Source: Candidatus Spongiihabitans thiooxidans
GTDB taxonomy: Bacteria > Pseudomonadota > Gammaproteobacteria > Arenicellales > Poriferihabitantaceae
Length of the DNA: 64,000 nt
Assembly (NCBI GenBank): GCA_001543005.1
Contig: LFLB01000003.1
Location: 43,501-107,500, forward strand
Direction of reading: 5' to 3'
The position numbers and the translations under genes are program-made. The notes under the pieces were generated by a model. The model was not told where the DNA came from, searched no databases, and worked only from the letters and a program-made list of their open reading frames with translations. Shown here piece after piece: positions 39,283-47,908 of the stretch. How positions within the stretch are numbered: the first letter of the stretch is position 1; every line of letters starts with the position of its first letter.

Positions 39283-40185
39283 TTAGGCCAACTCGAAACG
39301 GAATTCCGGATAGAGCGCGCTACCAATTCGGTCGCCGGGCTTTAGTCCCAGTTCCGTCATTATCTGCGAATGATCGGGGTCCATGCCCTCTTTTCGAAAG
39401 CAAATACGCACATCGTCTCCCAGCCACCGGGTGCTGAATACTTTAAGATCCCGGTCATGGGAAAGATTACCGGAGCCGCCGTGAATCACTCGACCATTGA
39501 ATATCGCACAGTCGCCCGGCAGCATATCCCAGCTCAATATCTGGTACTTGTCCCGGTCGCCCTCAATATCCGGGAACAGTTCGTATTGGTCGTCGGGGGA
39601 GTCGATCCGCTGATCTCGTTCGTCCTCGGTGAGCGCGCCGAAGTTGATCTGCCGAAAGCGCCGGTTCCAGCGGTGAGACCCGCGCACAAACTCCAGCGCA
39701 CTCTTCTTTTCGACCGGGACAAGCGGCATCCAGATGGAGCAGGTATCGAAACCTTCCACAGACCAGTACGGCTCGTCCTGATGAAACGGCGTACGAAATT
39801 GCGCGCCGGGAGTACGAACGAAAACCGCATCGAAAAAGAAATTGACTCGCTTGACATTCATCAGCCGCGCCGCGATTTGGGCGCACGGTGATTGTTCGAC
39901 GAATTTGCGGTATTCGGCGATTCTCTGCCATACTTGGCTGTCGTAAAAACAGACACGCCCGTTGTCATCACGGTCCCAGATGCGCCCCCGCGCGGTAGGT
40001 TCGGCAATGTTTTTTTCGATGCCTATACGTAATTTCTCGATCCAGGCTGGCGCAATTGCCTGCCGCAACAGCACTACGCCATGTTCGGCAAAGTCCCGCA
40101 CCACCTGCGGCGTGATGCGTTCAAAAATATCGTTTGTCGGCAAACCCGCAAGCAACCGCTTTTCCTGATGTTTATACAAATTCAT
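39283..40185 (-). CDS. Phytanoyl-CoA dioxygenase family protein with a borrowed N-terminus
   Basis: A 300-residue Fe(II)/2-oxoglutarate oxygenase of the PhyH family. The iron triad is visible as HQDEPYW (H-x-D, near 135) and the distal His in IFNGRVIHGGSG near 230; a later Arg (STRWLGDD) fits 2-oxoglutarate binding. The first 15 residues, MNLYKHQEKRLLAGL, copy the start of the sucC-like protein (MNLYEYQGKRLLAGYG), and the upstream DNA is copied too. So the present promoter, start codon and N-terminus come from a duplication fused to the oxygenase ORF. Substrate unknown. Confidence 0.82.
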   Translation of the reverse strand: MNLYKHQEKRLLAGLPTNDIFERITPQVVRDFAEHGVVLLRQAIAPAWIEKLRIGIEKNIAEPTARGRIWDRDDNGRVCFYDSQVWQRIAEYRKFVEQSPCAQIAARLMNVKRVNFFFDAVFVRTPGAQFRTPFHQDEPYWSVEGFDTCSIWMPLVPVEKKSALEFVRGSHRWNRRFRQINFGALTEDERDQRIDSPDDQYELFPDIEGDRDKYQILSWDMLPGDCAIFNGRVIHGGSGNLSHDRDLKVFSTRWLGDDVRICFRKEGMDPDHSQIMTELGLKPGDRIGSALYPEFRFELA

Positions 40186-40288
40186 AGTTTTCTCCGGTCG
40201 GATTTCTGATCAATTGATGGGTGTGATTGATAACTCTATTATTATACCACCAACATTATACAGCCAACACAATACATGATAATCCATT
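40144..40288. repeat. sucC-like 5' region, copy 2, driving the dioxygenase gene
   Basis: About 145 bp that match 39092-39220, including the coding start and the upstream region to AATCCATT. An internal stretch near 40240-40258 (TTATTATACCACCAACA) is an extra partial copy of the adjoining ATTATACAGCCAACA. Confidence 0.85.
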
Positions 40289-40351
40289 AGCAGCGATAGT
40301 GACCAAGCGGGATAGGGCTGAAGCCATGGCAAACAAATTTTATTTCAACTC

Positions 40352-40438
40352 CTAATGAGCCAACCCATCCAGATCATACAAGCGATTGCCAACGGCGATA
40401 TCCGGTACGGTTTCGATATCGAATACGAGGACGTTCAT
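40352..40438 (-). pseudogene. Truncated 3'-5' exonuclease (PolB-like superfamily), N-terminal 28 codons
   Basis: The short frame reads MNVLVFDIETVPDIAVGNRLYDLDGLAH and then stops. MNVLVFDIET(V/I)PD with RLY-LDGL is the start of a widespread DnaQ-like predicted 3'-5' exonuclease, whose first catalytic acids are the D-x-E of FDIET. The rest of the gene, normally about 230 residues, is absent; the sequence after the stop does not resume it. It sits 8 bp after the HNH gene and was probably cut by the rearrangement that brought the neighbouring genes together. Confidence 0.6.
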
Positions 40439-40445
40439 AGGGTTA

Positions 40446-41312
40446 TTACTTTTCTTTTTCAGTAAGCATGCAATTGATGATTCGGATATATCGGTCGGCG
40501 AGGGGGACGAGTTCCTTATACGCCATATCAAAAACCTCTTGCAACTGCTGAAAATTATCTCGCTCCCGCAAAGGGGCATAATTATTTTTGTGCATATGTT
40601 CTTTGATTCTCTCCAGCCGGTCGGTCTCGCCGAACAAGAATTCTCGATAATCGTTTCCTGCTTTCCTACTGTTACAGTCTCGACAAGCAGAAACGAGATT
40701 TCCGAGTTTATGTTCGCCCAAATATTCTCTGTTTATCGGAATAGCATGGTCAATCACCAACTCCCCTTTCGCACCACAATAGGCACACGCACCGCCAAAA
40801 AAAATTATAGCTCGTTGCCAATCTTTTTCCGAAAAAGATTCATCCTCCAACCTACCAAGTATATATCGTATAAAACCGTTTTGAGAATTGCCTATTGCGT
40901 GAGCGCGGTAGCGTCTGCTCAATGAAGATTGTCTCGCGAGAGCAGCGTCTCGCTTTTGTTCGATTTGCACCGCGCTTTCCGCGTTTGATGCTTGCATTGA
41001 ATGCAGTAAATTTGCAGCATCTGCTTTGCTGATAATTTTCTTATCAACAAGGTAATTTACAAATTCGAATTGGTTGTAGGCAAACCATTGGCTTGTTACC
41101 CGAACTGTTTTCCCACATACATGATACTCGTTACTCCAAAATCTTAGCGTCTCACGAATCGAATCCACCTCCATACAAAAAGGGAAATTAACGCCAAACT
41201 TCTCTTTGGAGTATTTTTTATCCATCAGGTTTGGCAATTCACCGGGGGCTTTTTCGCACATAGCGAAAATACCCGGAATATGACTTTTCACCAACTTACC
41301 GATTTTCATCAC
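40446..41312 (-). CDS. HNH endonuclease
   Basis: A 288-residue protein. The HNH site lies at 176-220: C176-x2-C179, then DHAIPINR with Asp188-His189, then C210-x2-C213-N214 and SRKAGNDY, a zinc-bound HNH module. The first 170 residues are not recognised; they may bind DNA or a partner. The start overlaps the stop of the quinone oxidoreductase gene (ATGA), so it is translated with an apparently unrelated housekeeping gene. Such lone HNH genes are common in mobile or defence regions, and the ssp island starts 1.3 kb away. Confidence 0.8.
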   Translation of the reverse strand: MMKIGKLVKSHIPGIFAMCEKAPGELPNLMDKKYSKEKFGVNFPFCMEVDSIRETLRFWSNEYHVCGKTVRVTSQWFAYNQFEFVNYLVDKKIISKADAANLLHSMQASNAESAVQIEQKRDAALARQSSLSRRYRAHAIGNSQNGFIRYILGRLEDESFSEKDWQRAIIFFGGACAYCGAKGELVIDHAIPINREYLGEHKLGNLVSACRDCNSRKAGNDYREFLFGETDRLERIKEHMHKNNYAPLRERDNFQQLQEVFDMAYKELVPLADRYIRIINCMLTEKEK

Positions 41313-42325
41313 ACCGCTAACACAATTTTACCAAAATGGCTGCTGGTCTCCATAGCATGATGGGCATCGGCGGCTTTTGCCAACGGATAGATTTCGGATA
41401 TCAATGGCGCAATTTTGCCGCTCGCCATTAGTGGCAATACCGTTTTGGTAAACGCCGCAATGATGGCGGCTTTTTCAGGTAGCGGACGGGGGCGCAAAAC
41501 CGAGCCGATGATGCTTTGCCGCTTGACCATCGCCAATGCCAGGTTGAGTTCGGCGACGCTCCCGCCCATCACCCCGATCAGCATCAGCGTGCCGCCGACC
41601 GCAAGACATTGCATGTTTGGCTTCAGGTAAGCTGCGCCAATATGATCGAGAATCACATCCACGCCGCGCTGGTCAGTAATTTCCTTGACTTTATCCGCGA
41701 ATGATTCGTTCTGATAATCGATCACGTAATCGGCGCCGAGTTGCTTGACGCGCGCGACTTTTCCACTGGAGGCAGTCACGATGATATTAGTATCCGGCGC
41801 CAACTGTTTGCATAGCTGGATGGCGGCGGTATTGACCCCGCCGCCGCCGCCGTGAAGCAATACGGATTGATTGGCCGGCGGGCCGGTTGACTGGCCAACC
41901 GATTGATCTCGCCCCAACCCGGCAATCATAAAAAGATTCAGGTACGCGGTCAGGTAGGTTTCACAAACGCAGGCGGCCTGGTTGAAATCCATGTTCTCGG
42001 GAATAGCCATAGCATGATCGGCATAGGCAACGGCATATTCGGCGTATCCGCCGCCGCCGATGAGCGCCATCACCCGCTCGCCAATTTTCCACTGCGTCAC
42101 ATGCGCGCCGAGCACCGCCACGGTGCCAGCCACTTCCAGGCCGAGAATTTCAGATTCGCCTTTGGGCGGGGCATAGTTTCCCTGGCGTTGGATTACATCG
42201 GGCCGGTTAACCGAGGTCGCCGCCACTTTGATTAAGATTTGTCCGTCGCCGACAAGCGGGCGTTCGGCATCGCCGAAAACCATCATTTCCGCGCCGCCAA
42301 AGCCATTCAGCAGGATCGCTTTCAT
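41309..42325 (-). CDS. NAD(P)H quinone oxidoreductase, zeta-crystallin/PIG3 type
   Basis: A 338-residue zinc-free MDR-family reductase. Typical motifs: SVNRPDVIQRQGNY (about 38-51), GLEVAGTV, GERVMALIGGGGYAEYA (about 82-98), and the nucleotide-binding LLHGGGGGVNTAAIQL near 155. Length is slightly above the usual 325 because of a short insert (RDQSVGQSTGPPANQ) before the Rossmann glycines. It reduces quinones or enones. The HNH gene is coupled to its 3' end. Confidence 0.88.
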   Translation of the reverse strand: MKAILLNGFGGAEMMVFGDAERPLVGDGQILIKVAATSVNRPDVIQRQGNYAPPKGESEILGLEVAGTVAVLGAHVTQWKIGERVMALIGGGGYAEYAVAYADHAMAIPENMDFNQAACVCETYLTAYLNLFMIAGLGRDQSVGQSTGPPANQSVLLHGGGGGVNTAAIQLCKQLAPDTNIIVTASSGKVARVKQLGADYVIDYQNESFADKVKEITDQRGVDVILDHIGAAYLKPNMQCLAVGGTLMLIGVMGGSVAELNLALAMVKRQSIIGSVLRPRPLPEKAAIIAAFTKTVLPLMASGKIAPLISEIYPLAKAADAHHAMETSSHFGKIVLAV

Positions 42326-42474
42326 GTTCGTTCAGCCGGGGAATTGCGATACAGATCGGGGCACCTGAACCAGTTAACACTGACCAGTGTTACCGTGCAA
42401 CGAGCTATCGTTCCAGCAACAAAATGTTCGACCAATCGAACTTGTTTGGCCTTGCTTAATCTACTCTTTCTCAT
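42322..42474 (-). mobile_element. IS1595-family transposase remnant (N-terminal piece)
   Basis: The frame from ATG 42474 reads MRKSRLSKAKQVRLVEHFVAGTIAR, a close match to the start of IS1595/IS1016-type transposases (MRKSRLSKSKQ..L...FVAGTTAR). After about 35 codons the likeness ends and the DXE catalytic part is absent. It is thus a short relic, at the edge between the quinone oxidoreductase and the ssp island. I could not find its terminal inverted repeats. Confidence 0.6.
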
Positions 42475-42665
42475 ACGACCACAATAGCATTTGGATGGTG
42501 TTATCTGATGCGGCCTTAACAAAATTTGTGGATTGGTTCAATTGATCAAGGGGAGTAATTATTAATCGTGGCTAAGTTTGAGCAATTTCTGGTTGTTGTC
42601 GATCAGGGGTATGCCCGCTAACCAACTCAATTAAAGGGCCTACTTGTTGTTGTGTAGCTCAAATG

Positions 42666-43571
42666 TTATTCGATCAAACGAACTCTCTCAGAATAATTTG
42701 GTCTATCAATCTGCAACACATTTGTAGCATGGATAGAACAGAATTTGAGTAAATTTGAAAGCAATCCTTTCACATCCTTTCGATAAGGCGCAGGGTCATC
42801 TTGTAAGTCGTTATGTAGCTTGCTGGATAGAGTGCCAAAATATAATCCATTAGACGGATCCAAATTCAACTGGTCAACTAGCCATCGAAAGCTTTTTGTT
42901 GCTCTGAATCTATCTCCCACTCCATCCTTTTCGTTTCCTAAAAAAAGTTCTACATCGTGTTTGTGCTGCTCGGCATCAAAATCTAGGGTGTCAGGTGGAA
43001 ACCATGGAAAATCATAAACCCAAATGGAAGCACTTTCATTGAACATACCCTCTGGCCATCGATTCGGCATATTTTCTTGATTTACAGGAGATTTCCCCAC
43101 GAACTTTTGCATCTCCTCAAGTTTTGCAGGTGTTATTTCAATAGCTTCTTTGAACAGTCTATCAATAAATTGTAGATTTTCTTCACTACATTCGGCTTCT
43201 GTGCTTGATTCTAAATTCCCCTCGCCATAAATTTTTAGTCCTCGTGCCGTAAAATTGGCACTTCCAACAAAAATCAACTTTCGATCCATACAGTAAATTT
43301 TTGCGTGTAGATGTGAAAGACATTTCATCCCCCATCCATTAGACATTGATTTTGATACAGCATCAAAACTAGAAGCGCCTGATATAAAATCCATCGGGGT
43401 TAGCCTACCAATAATTGAAACCACAGATTCAAGTGAAAGATGGAATTCCAACCACTCAATAGCAGGAGTTGTGATGTAGGCACTTGTTACAAGTAATTCC
43501 TTTGTATGCGGGAATTTCTGTTCAAGGCTTCTTCTGAGACCGCTACTAGAAAGGATTTTTCCACTTGTCAC
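42666..43571 (-). CDS. PLD-family nuclease of the ssp island (SspH-like)
   Basis: A 301-residue protein with one phospholipase-D/nuclease HKD motif: H89-A-K91-x4-D96, followed by VGSANFTARG. One HKD per chain implies a dimer active site, as in Nuc and the BfiI nuclease. The remaining 200 residues are not recognised. It is the last of six tightly packed genes, 26 bp after the GHKL gene. In the published SspABCD-SspFGH antiphage system one partner is a nuclease; I infer that this gene fills that part. Confidence 0.75.
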   Translation of the reverse strand: MTSGKILSSSGLRRSLEQKFPHTKELLVTSAYITTPAIEWLEFHLSLESVVSIIGRLTPMDFISGASSFDAVSKSMSNGWGMKCLSHLHAKIYCMDRKLIFVGSANFTARGLKIYGEGNLESSTEAECSEENLQFIDRLFKEAIEITPAKLEEMQKFVGKSPVNQENMPNRWPEGMFNESASIWVYDFPWFPPDTLDFDAEQHKHDVELFLGNEKDGVGDRFRATKSFRWLVDQLNLDPSNGLYFGTLSSKLHNDLQDDPAPYRKDVKGLLSNLLKFCSIHATNVLQIDRPNYSERVRLIE

Positions 43572-43597
43572 AACTTGGAATTCTCAAGTAATATGCC

Positions 43598-45415
43598 TTA
43601 ATCAATTGATGTTGCGACTATTGTTATTTTTCTTTCTAGAAATCTCTTAGCTATTCTGCCCCAATCAGCCCTTGCCTCTTGCGCTTGATTTTTGAGATAT
43701 CCGTCCGGTTGCTCATCTTCATATCTGGCCCATGCCATAATCACTAACTTCAAAGCATCTAGTATGTCATTTTTATCACTTAATTCTAGCTCCTGCTCTT
43801 GGCCTAAATTAGAGTCATCGCCTTCTAACAGTTTAATCAATTTGTCGTAAAAGGGGTGATTGATATTTAATATTATTAATAGTTTACCACCTTTAGGTCT
43901 GACACTAAAAAAAGCATCCCCATCAATATCACCGGAGTTGATTGTGTACTTGTAATTATCATTTACTATGGTAGCAGCTAGTGTATCAGAATTGGATATA
44001 TTCGCATCGCTCAAACTTCTTTCGATTTCTGTCCTTTTATCCTGATCACTCATGGACTCGCCTGCATCACTTCTCCCTACTGACCCACGTTCCTGTAACT
44101 CTTTTGTTGCCTCTGTAGCAATTACTTCTACTGTAGTAGATTGATGATGTCTAGTTCTTCTAGTGCCTTGTGTCTGCAATTTCAAAGCCTTCCTAATACT
44201 TCCTAGATTACTTTTTATACTATTTGCAATCTCAATTAAAATTGCTTCAGGGTCATGATTTTGTTTCAATTCATCCAAATATTCACTGAATGTTCGGCCT
44301 TCATACAACTCTTCACCAATGTCCATCAAGTCAGAAGTGAATTTTCTCGCTGATTGCTTATTATTTGAAACACCAAAAACATCGTCGAGGCTTGGAGGAA
44401 ACTCCACCTCAATGCCCCACCAACGCTCTATCGGATCATATTGTATTGTCCATCTAGTATCTAAGTCTAATTCTCGTTTAGCTCGCACAATGGAAACCCC
44501 TAAATTTTTTTGAGCGTGCTTACCATGTGGCTTACGACCAGCATCGCCCCCAAACATCTTTACATCCCTTGCATCTTCTCTAGCATAAGTGAATCTAACT
44601 TTAACGTCATGGTCTTCACCGTTGTGGTTCACAGAAAATGTATTTTCATAATCATCGCCCCCCCATCTGTTGAACATCGCTGTACTTTTGAAAGGATCAG
44701 GGCATGAAGTTTGTTCCATTAGATAAATAGGATCATTGGTTTCGAAATTTTTTGGGTCTTCCAAAGCATGGCCTGATTCATCTTCGCCAATCATCTTAAT
44801 CACAACCTTGCCATTCTGGATAAAATATCGGTACATTCGCCCAATCAAGTTTTCTGAATGCGTGAATATTGATTTTGCAGTCTGCCACTGGCATCTATCT
44901 ATTTTTGACCATAAAACCATAGTTCCGCTTGTGCTCGTAACATGCTTTTTCCATTCATGAGGAATATCCCTTTCTTCGGGTTTAGGAACTTCTTTTAGAA
45001 CTTTGCCTATAATTTTGTCTATATCAAGGTAACTGTACAGTGCCTTTCCTCCATTTTTCCAAGTGTAAACCTCTACTCTCTTACATTGCGAAATAGAAGA
45101 ATTAGGCAAACCCATACCAAACTTACCTATACCTTTTTGCTTCTCTGGCACCAAATTAGTTCCGTTGCCGAATTGCAACGACATTCGTAAAACACGGCCA
45201 TCCATTCCTACACCGTTGTCTATTACTGCAATACTATTAATCTGCTTTCTCCCCCCGACTTTTCCTTCAATACAAACAAGTTTGACTTCATCTGCATCAG
45301 CCTGTATTGAATTGTCTATCAGTTCTGCAATCGCATACGCGGCATTTTTATATCCGTTATCTCTCATTGCTTTTACAGCTAAATATGCTGGTACTATTTC
45401 ATGTGCTTCATTCAT
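43598..45415 (-). CDS. GHKL/Hsp90-like ATPase of the ssp island
   Basis: A 605-residue protein with an N-terminal GHKL ATP-binding fold: N-box E31-L-I-D-N35, G1 box D66-N-G-V-G70, and G2 box GIGKFGMGLPNSS (about 95-107). This resembles MutL/Hsp90/MORC-type ATPases that open and close around DNA or clients. The C-terminal part (about 380-605) is charged and not recognised. It starts 3 bp after the helicase stop. In context it is the ATPase member of an sspFGH-like restriction module. Confidence 0.78.
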   Translation of the reverse strand: MNEAHEIVPAYLAVKAMRDNGYKNAAYAIAELIDNSIQADADEVKLVCIEGKVGGRKQINSIAVIDNGVGMDGRVLRMSLQFGNGTNLVPEKQKGIGKFGMGLPNSSISQCKRVEVYTWKNGGKALYSYLDIDKIIGKVLKEVPKPEERDIPHEWKKHVTSTSGTMVLWSKIDRCQWQTAKSIFTHSENLIGRMYRYFIQNGKVVIKMIGEDESGHALEDPKNFETNDPIYLMEQTSCPDPFKSTAMFNRWGGDDYENTFSVNHNGEDHDVKVRFTYAREDARDVKMFGGDAGRKPHGKHAQKNLGVSIVRAKRELDLDTRWTIQYDPIERWWGIEVEFPPSLDDVFGVSNNKQSARKFTSDLMDIGEELYEGRTFSEYLDELKQNHDPEAILIEIANSIKSNLGSIRKALKLQTQGTRRTRHHQSTTVEVIATEATKELQERGSVGRSDAGESMSDQDKRTEIERSLSDANISNSDTLAATIVNDNYKYTINSGDIDGDAFFSVRPKGGKLLIILNINHPFYDKLIKLLEGDDSNLGQEQELELSDKNDILDALKLVIMAWARYEDEQPDGYLKNQAQEARADWGRIAKRFLERKITIVATSID

Positions 45416-45418
45416 CGC

Positions 45419-47026
45419 TTAACTCCAAACATCGTTCCAATTATTGAAAGCTTCAGCCACGCTGCCAAAACCACTTAAATTTTTATCTACTACAGTAACA
45501 ACTTTTGCATTTTTGTTACCTCCTGCTTTCACACCTCTAATTGCTCTCCCAACCATTTGACTATACAGAACCAATGAGTTAGTCGGCCGCGCAATAACCG
45601 CTACGTTGGTTTTTGGTGCATCAAAGCCAGTTGTTAAAACGGCATAGTTACAAATAACCATGCAATCATCGCCACTTGCTCTAAATTTCTCAATAATGGC
45701 AGTTCTATCTTGTAAAGAAGTCTTCGCTGTAACAGATTTTGCATTGATGCCCTTATACTGCAACATCGCAGATAATAAAACTGAATGTTTTGCCGCCGCC
45801 GCAAACACAATGATTCGATTTGCTTGCTTTGCTAGTTCTATTACTTTGTCAATAATCAACATATTTCTTTGGGCATCGTCTGCTATTTGTTCAAGAATAT
45901 TGGTAGGCAAATCAGTACTTTCACGAATTCTTTCTATGTCAGGTTGAGCTAAATCCATACCAAAATTATAGAACAACGGTTCAAATTCAACCTTTGCTAA
46001 ATATCCCTCTGACACTAAAAAATCAACAGGATTGCTAAAATTAGGCACTTCTAGTGTATGTTTTTTATATTTAAAAAATTTTGCTAATTTCTCATCTGCG
46101 TCCATATCACTCCATGTTCTACCGGGTGTTGCTGTAAGCCCTAACAGGTGCGTTTTATCTTTGTATTCAGGTGCCAGCAAGTCTAGTACAACACTATAAG
46201 TAGGTGCAACTGCTTGATGTGCTTCATCAATTACAACAAGGGAACAATGCTTTGATAAATTTTGCATAAACTCTATGCTAGATTTTGCTTTACTTACCAT
46301 TTTAGGTAATCCTGCAACGATGAAACTGTCCTCTACTTCATCAAGTTTTTCCACATCATAAACACCCCAAAAACGATGCAGGCAAACCTCTCTATTTCCC
46401 AAAAATTGCCAAGATTTAACAAACTCTTCTGCCGCCTGCTCACACAATTCCTCACTATACGCTAACCAGATAACTGTTGAACTTAGATGATTGCGCAAAT
46501 AATGGGCAATGATATTCATAGCAGTTCTAGTTTTCCCAGATCCAGTGGGCATATGGAGCATTGCTCGACCTTCGCCACTCAAAAGCTTTAACACTTTTAC
46601 CGAAGCTAATATTTGATGATCGAATAAAGGATAGTCAGGCTGAATATCTTCTGTACGAAATTTTAATTCTCTAGATTCTTCAAAATCAGTTATTCCAAAA
46701 TGATCGCAAAGAACTTTTTTATTTTTAGAAGTTAGTTTTATATTCTTAATCTGTTGCCAAATATCCGAATCAGGCCGTGCTTGCAATCCTAAAGAACTGA
46801 GTAAAGTTGTAGCCTCTTTCTTTTTTAGCATATCAAATAATAGATTTCTTGTTTTTAGTGTTCTCAAAAGATGGAACTCAGAATACATATCAAGCAATAC
46901 TTGTTGCAATTTTGTTGTGTTGAACCGAGTGGAATCTAGATTCGTTATTAGGTTAACGGTTGATCTACCTAACAACTCTTGCAAGGTGTCTATATCCGCC
47001 CTCGAAATTAAATCTTTCAAGTTCAT
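45419..47026 (-). CDS. DEAD/DEAH-box superfamily 2 helicase of the ssp island
   Basis: A 535-residue SF2 helicase. Walker A is MPTGSGKT (159-166), motif II is VVIDEAH (264-270), motif III is LTATPGR (298-303), and motif VI is MVGRAIRG near 500. The first 125 residues are a helical leader of unknown fold; two RecA domains follow. It is the common DNA-translocase type found in restriction systems. It lies 15 bp after sspD and 3 bp before the GHKL gene, so it is almost surely part of the same operon. Confidence 0.85.
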   Translation of the reverse strand: MNLKDLISRADIDTLQELLGRSTVNLITNLDSTRFNTTKLQQVLLDMYSEFHLLRTLKTRNLLFDMLKKKEATTLLSSLGLQARPDSDIWQQIKNIKLTSKNKKVLCDHFGITDFEESRELKFRTEDIQPDYPLFDHQILASVKVLKLLSGEGRAMLHMPTGSGKTRTAMNIIAHYLRNHLSSTVIWLAYSEELCEQAAEEFVKSWQFLGNREVCLHRFWGVYDVEKLDEVEDSFIVAGLPKMVSKAKSSIEFMQNLSKHCSLVVIDEAHQAVAPTYSVVLDLLAPEYKDKTHLLGLTATPGRTWSDMDADEKLAKFFKYKKHTLEVPNFSNPVDFLVSEGYLAKVEFEPLFYNFGMDLAQPDIERIRESTDLPTNILEQIADDAQRNMLIIDKVIELAKQANRIIVFAAAAKHSVLLSAMLQYKGINAKSVTAKTSLQDRTAIIEKFRASGDDCMVICNYAVLTTGFDAPKTNVAVIARPTNSLVLYSQMVGRAIRGVKAGGNKNAKVVTVVDKNLSGFGSVAEAFNNWNDVWS

Positions 47027-47041
47027 GGTTGCAAATTATTG

Positions 47042-47908
47042 CTATAAACTACAAATCAAACAAGCTTGATCTTCGGGATCATCATCTTCGGCCACACGAA
47101 GTATATCCTGCCAACGCTCTGGCAGAGTCTCCGTACTAGCGACAATCCCCCTCTCTTTCTCCCTCTTTTCAGCTTTAGCCACTAACTCATCCACTGTTCC
47201 TTGCGATGACCAAGTATAACCATGACCACCGACATCAACCTCTCCATCCTTCCAATCATATTTCTTGCGAACTTGTTGCTCAAACGCCTTGGCTTTTTCA
47301 AATAATTCTGGGTGATTTCTTTTCAGGCCAAGCCATTCATCTTGACGCTGGAAGAAACAAAAATAGCAACCCGACCGCGAACGCCATTTATAATATTCGG
47401 GAATGCCTACGGAGTCCTCCAAAATATTGAATATATCATCACGCACCAAGCCGTCATAAATAAAGGGAAATACCGCCTTAATGTTCGCTTTGTGGCTTAT
47501 GTACCCCTCTCGGTTTTCATCGGCTCTTATGCCAATATAAGTGATTACCGGATCATCACCAACAAATTCCTCAAAGGGCTTGATTTTCATCACTCGAGTA
47601 CACCATCGCTGTTTAGCTGATGGCAGGTACTGATTTTGGATTTTCAACCAGTGTTCAAAAGGTTTTCCGCTACTGAGCTTCGTTATCTCCTTGCCTAAAT
47701 ATGCTTCCAGTTTATCAAGAAAATCATACACCTCCTTAAGCTCGGCACCGGTATCAGAGAAAAAGTATTCCACCCTCTTGTGTATATCGGGATAACGATC
47801 CTTGATATAAATTGCCAGGGCTGCACTGTCCTTGCCACCGGATAAACCTAGAACATGGCGAGATTGAGTATCGCCTTGAACGGTCTGCATAATTGTCTTT
47901 TTAGCCAT
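47042..47908 (-). CDS. sspD: SspD, PAPS-reductase-like ATP pyrophosphatase
   Basis: A 288-residue PP-loop protein with S23-G-G-K-D-S28, the ATP pyrophosphatase motif shared by PAPS reductase, DndC and SspD. A Cys pair in SGCYFCFF near 190 and CLIC at the C-terminus may carry sulfur or an Fe-S cluster as in DndC. It activates DNA for sulfur incorporation in phosphorothioate modification. I use ATG 47908; it overlaps the sspC stop by 8 bp. The frame is open 20 codons further up, within sspC. Confidence 0.82.
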   Translation of the reverse strand: MAKKTIMQTVQGDTQSRHVLGLSGGKDSAALAIYIKDRYPDIHKRVEYFFSDTGAELKEVYDFLDKLEAYLGKEITKLSSGKPFEHWLKIQNQYLPSAKQRWCTRVMKIKPFEEFVGDDPVITYIGIRADENREGYISHKANIKAVFPFIYDGLVRDDIFNILEDSVGIPEYYKWRSRSGCYFCFFQRQDEWLGLKRNHPELFEKAKAFEQQVRKKYDWKDGEVDVGGHGYTWSSQGTVDELVAKAEKREKERGIVASTETLPERWQDILRVAEDDDPEDQACLICSL

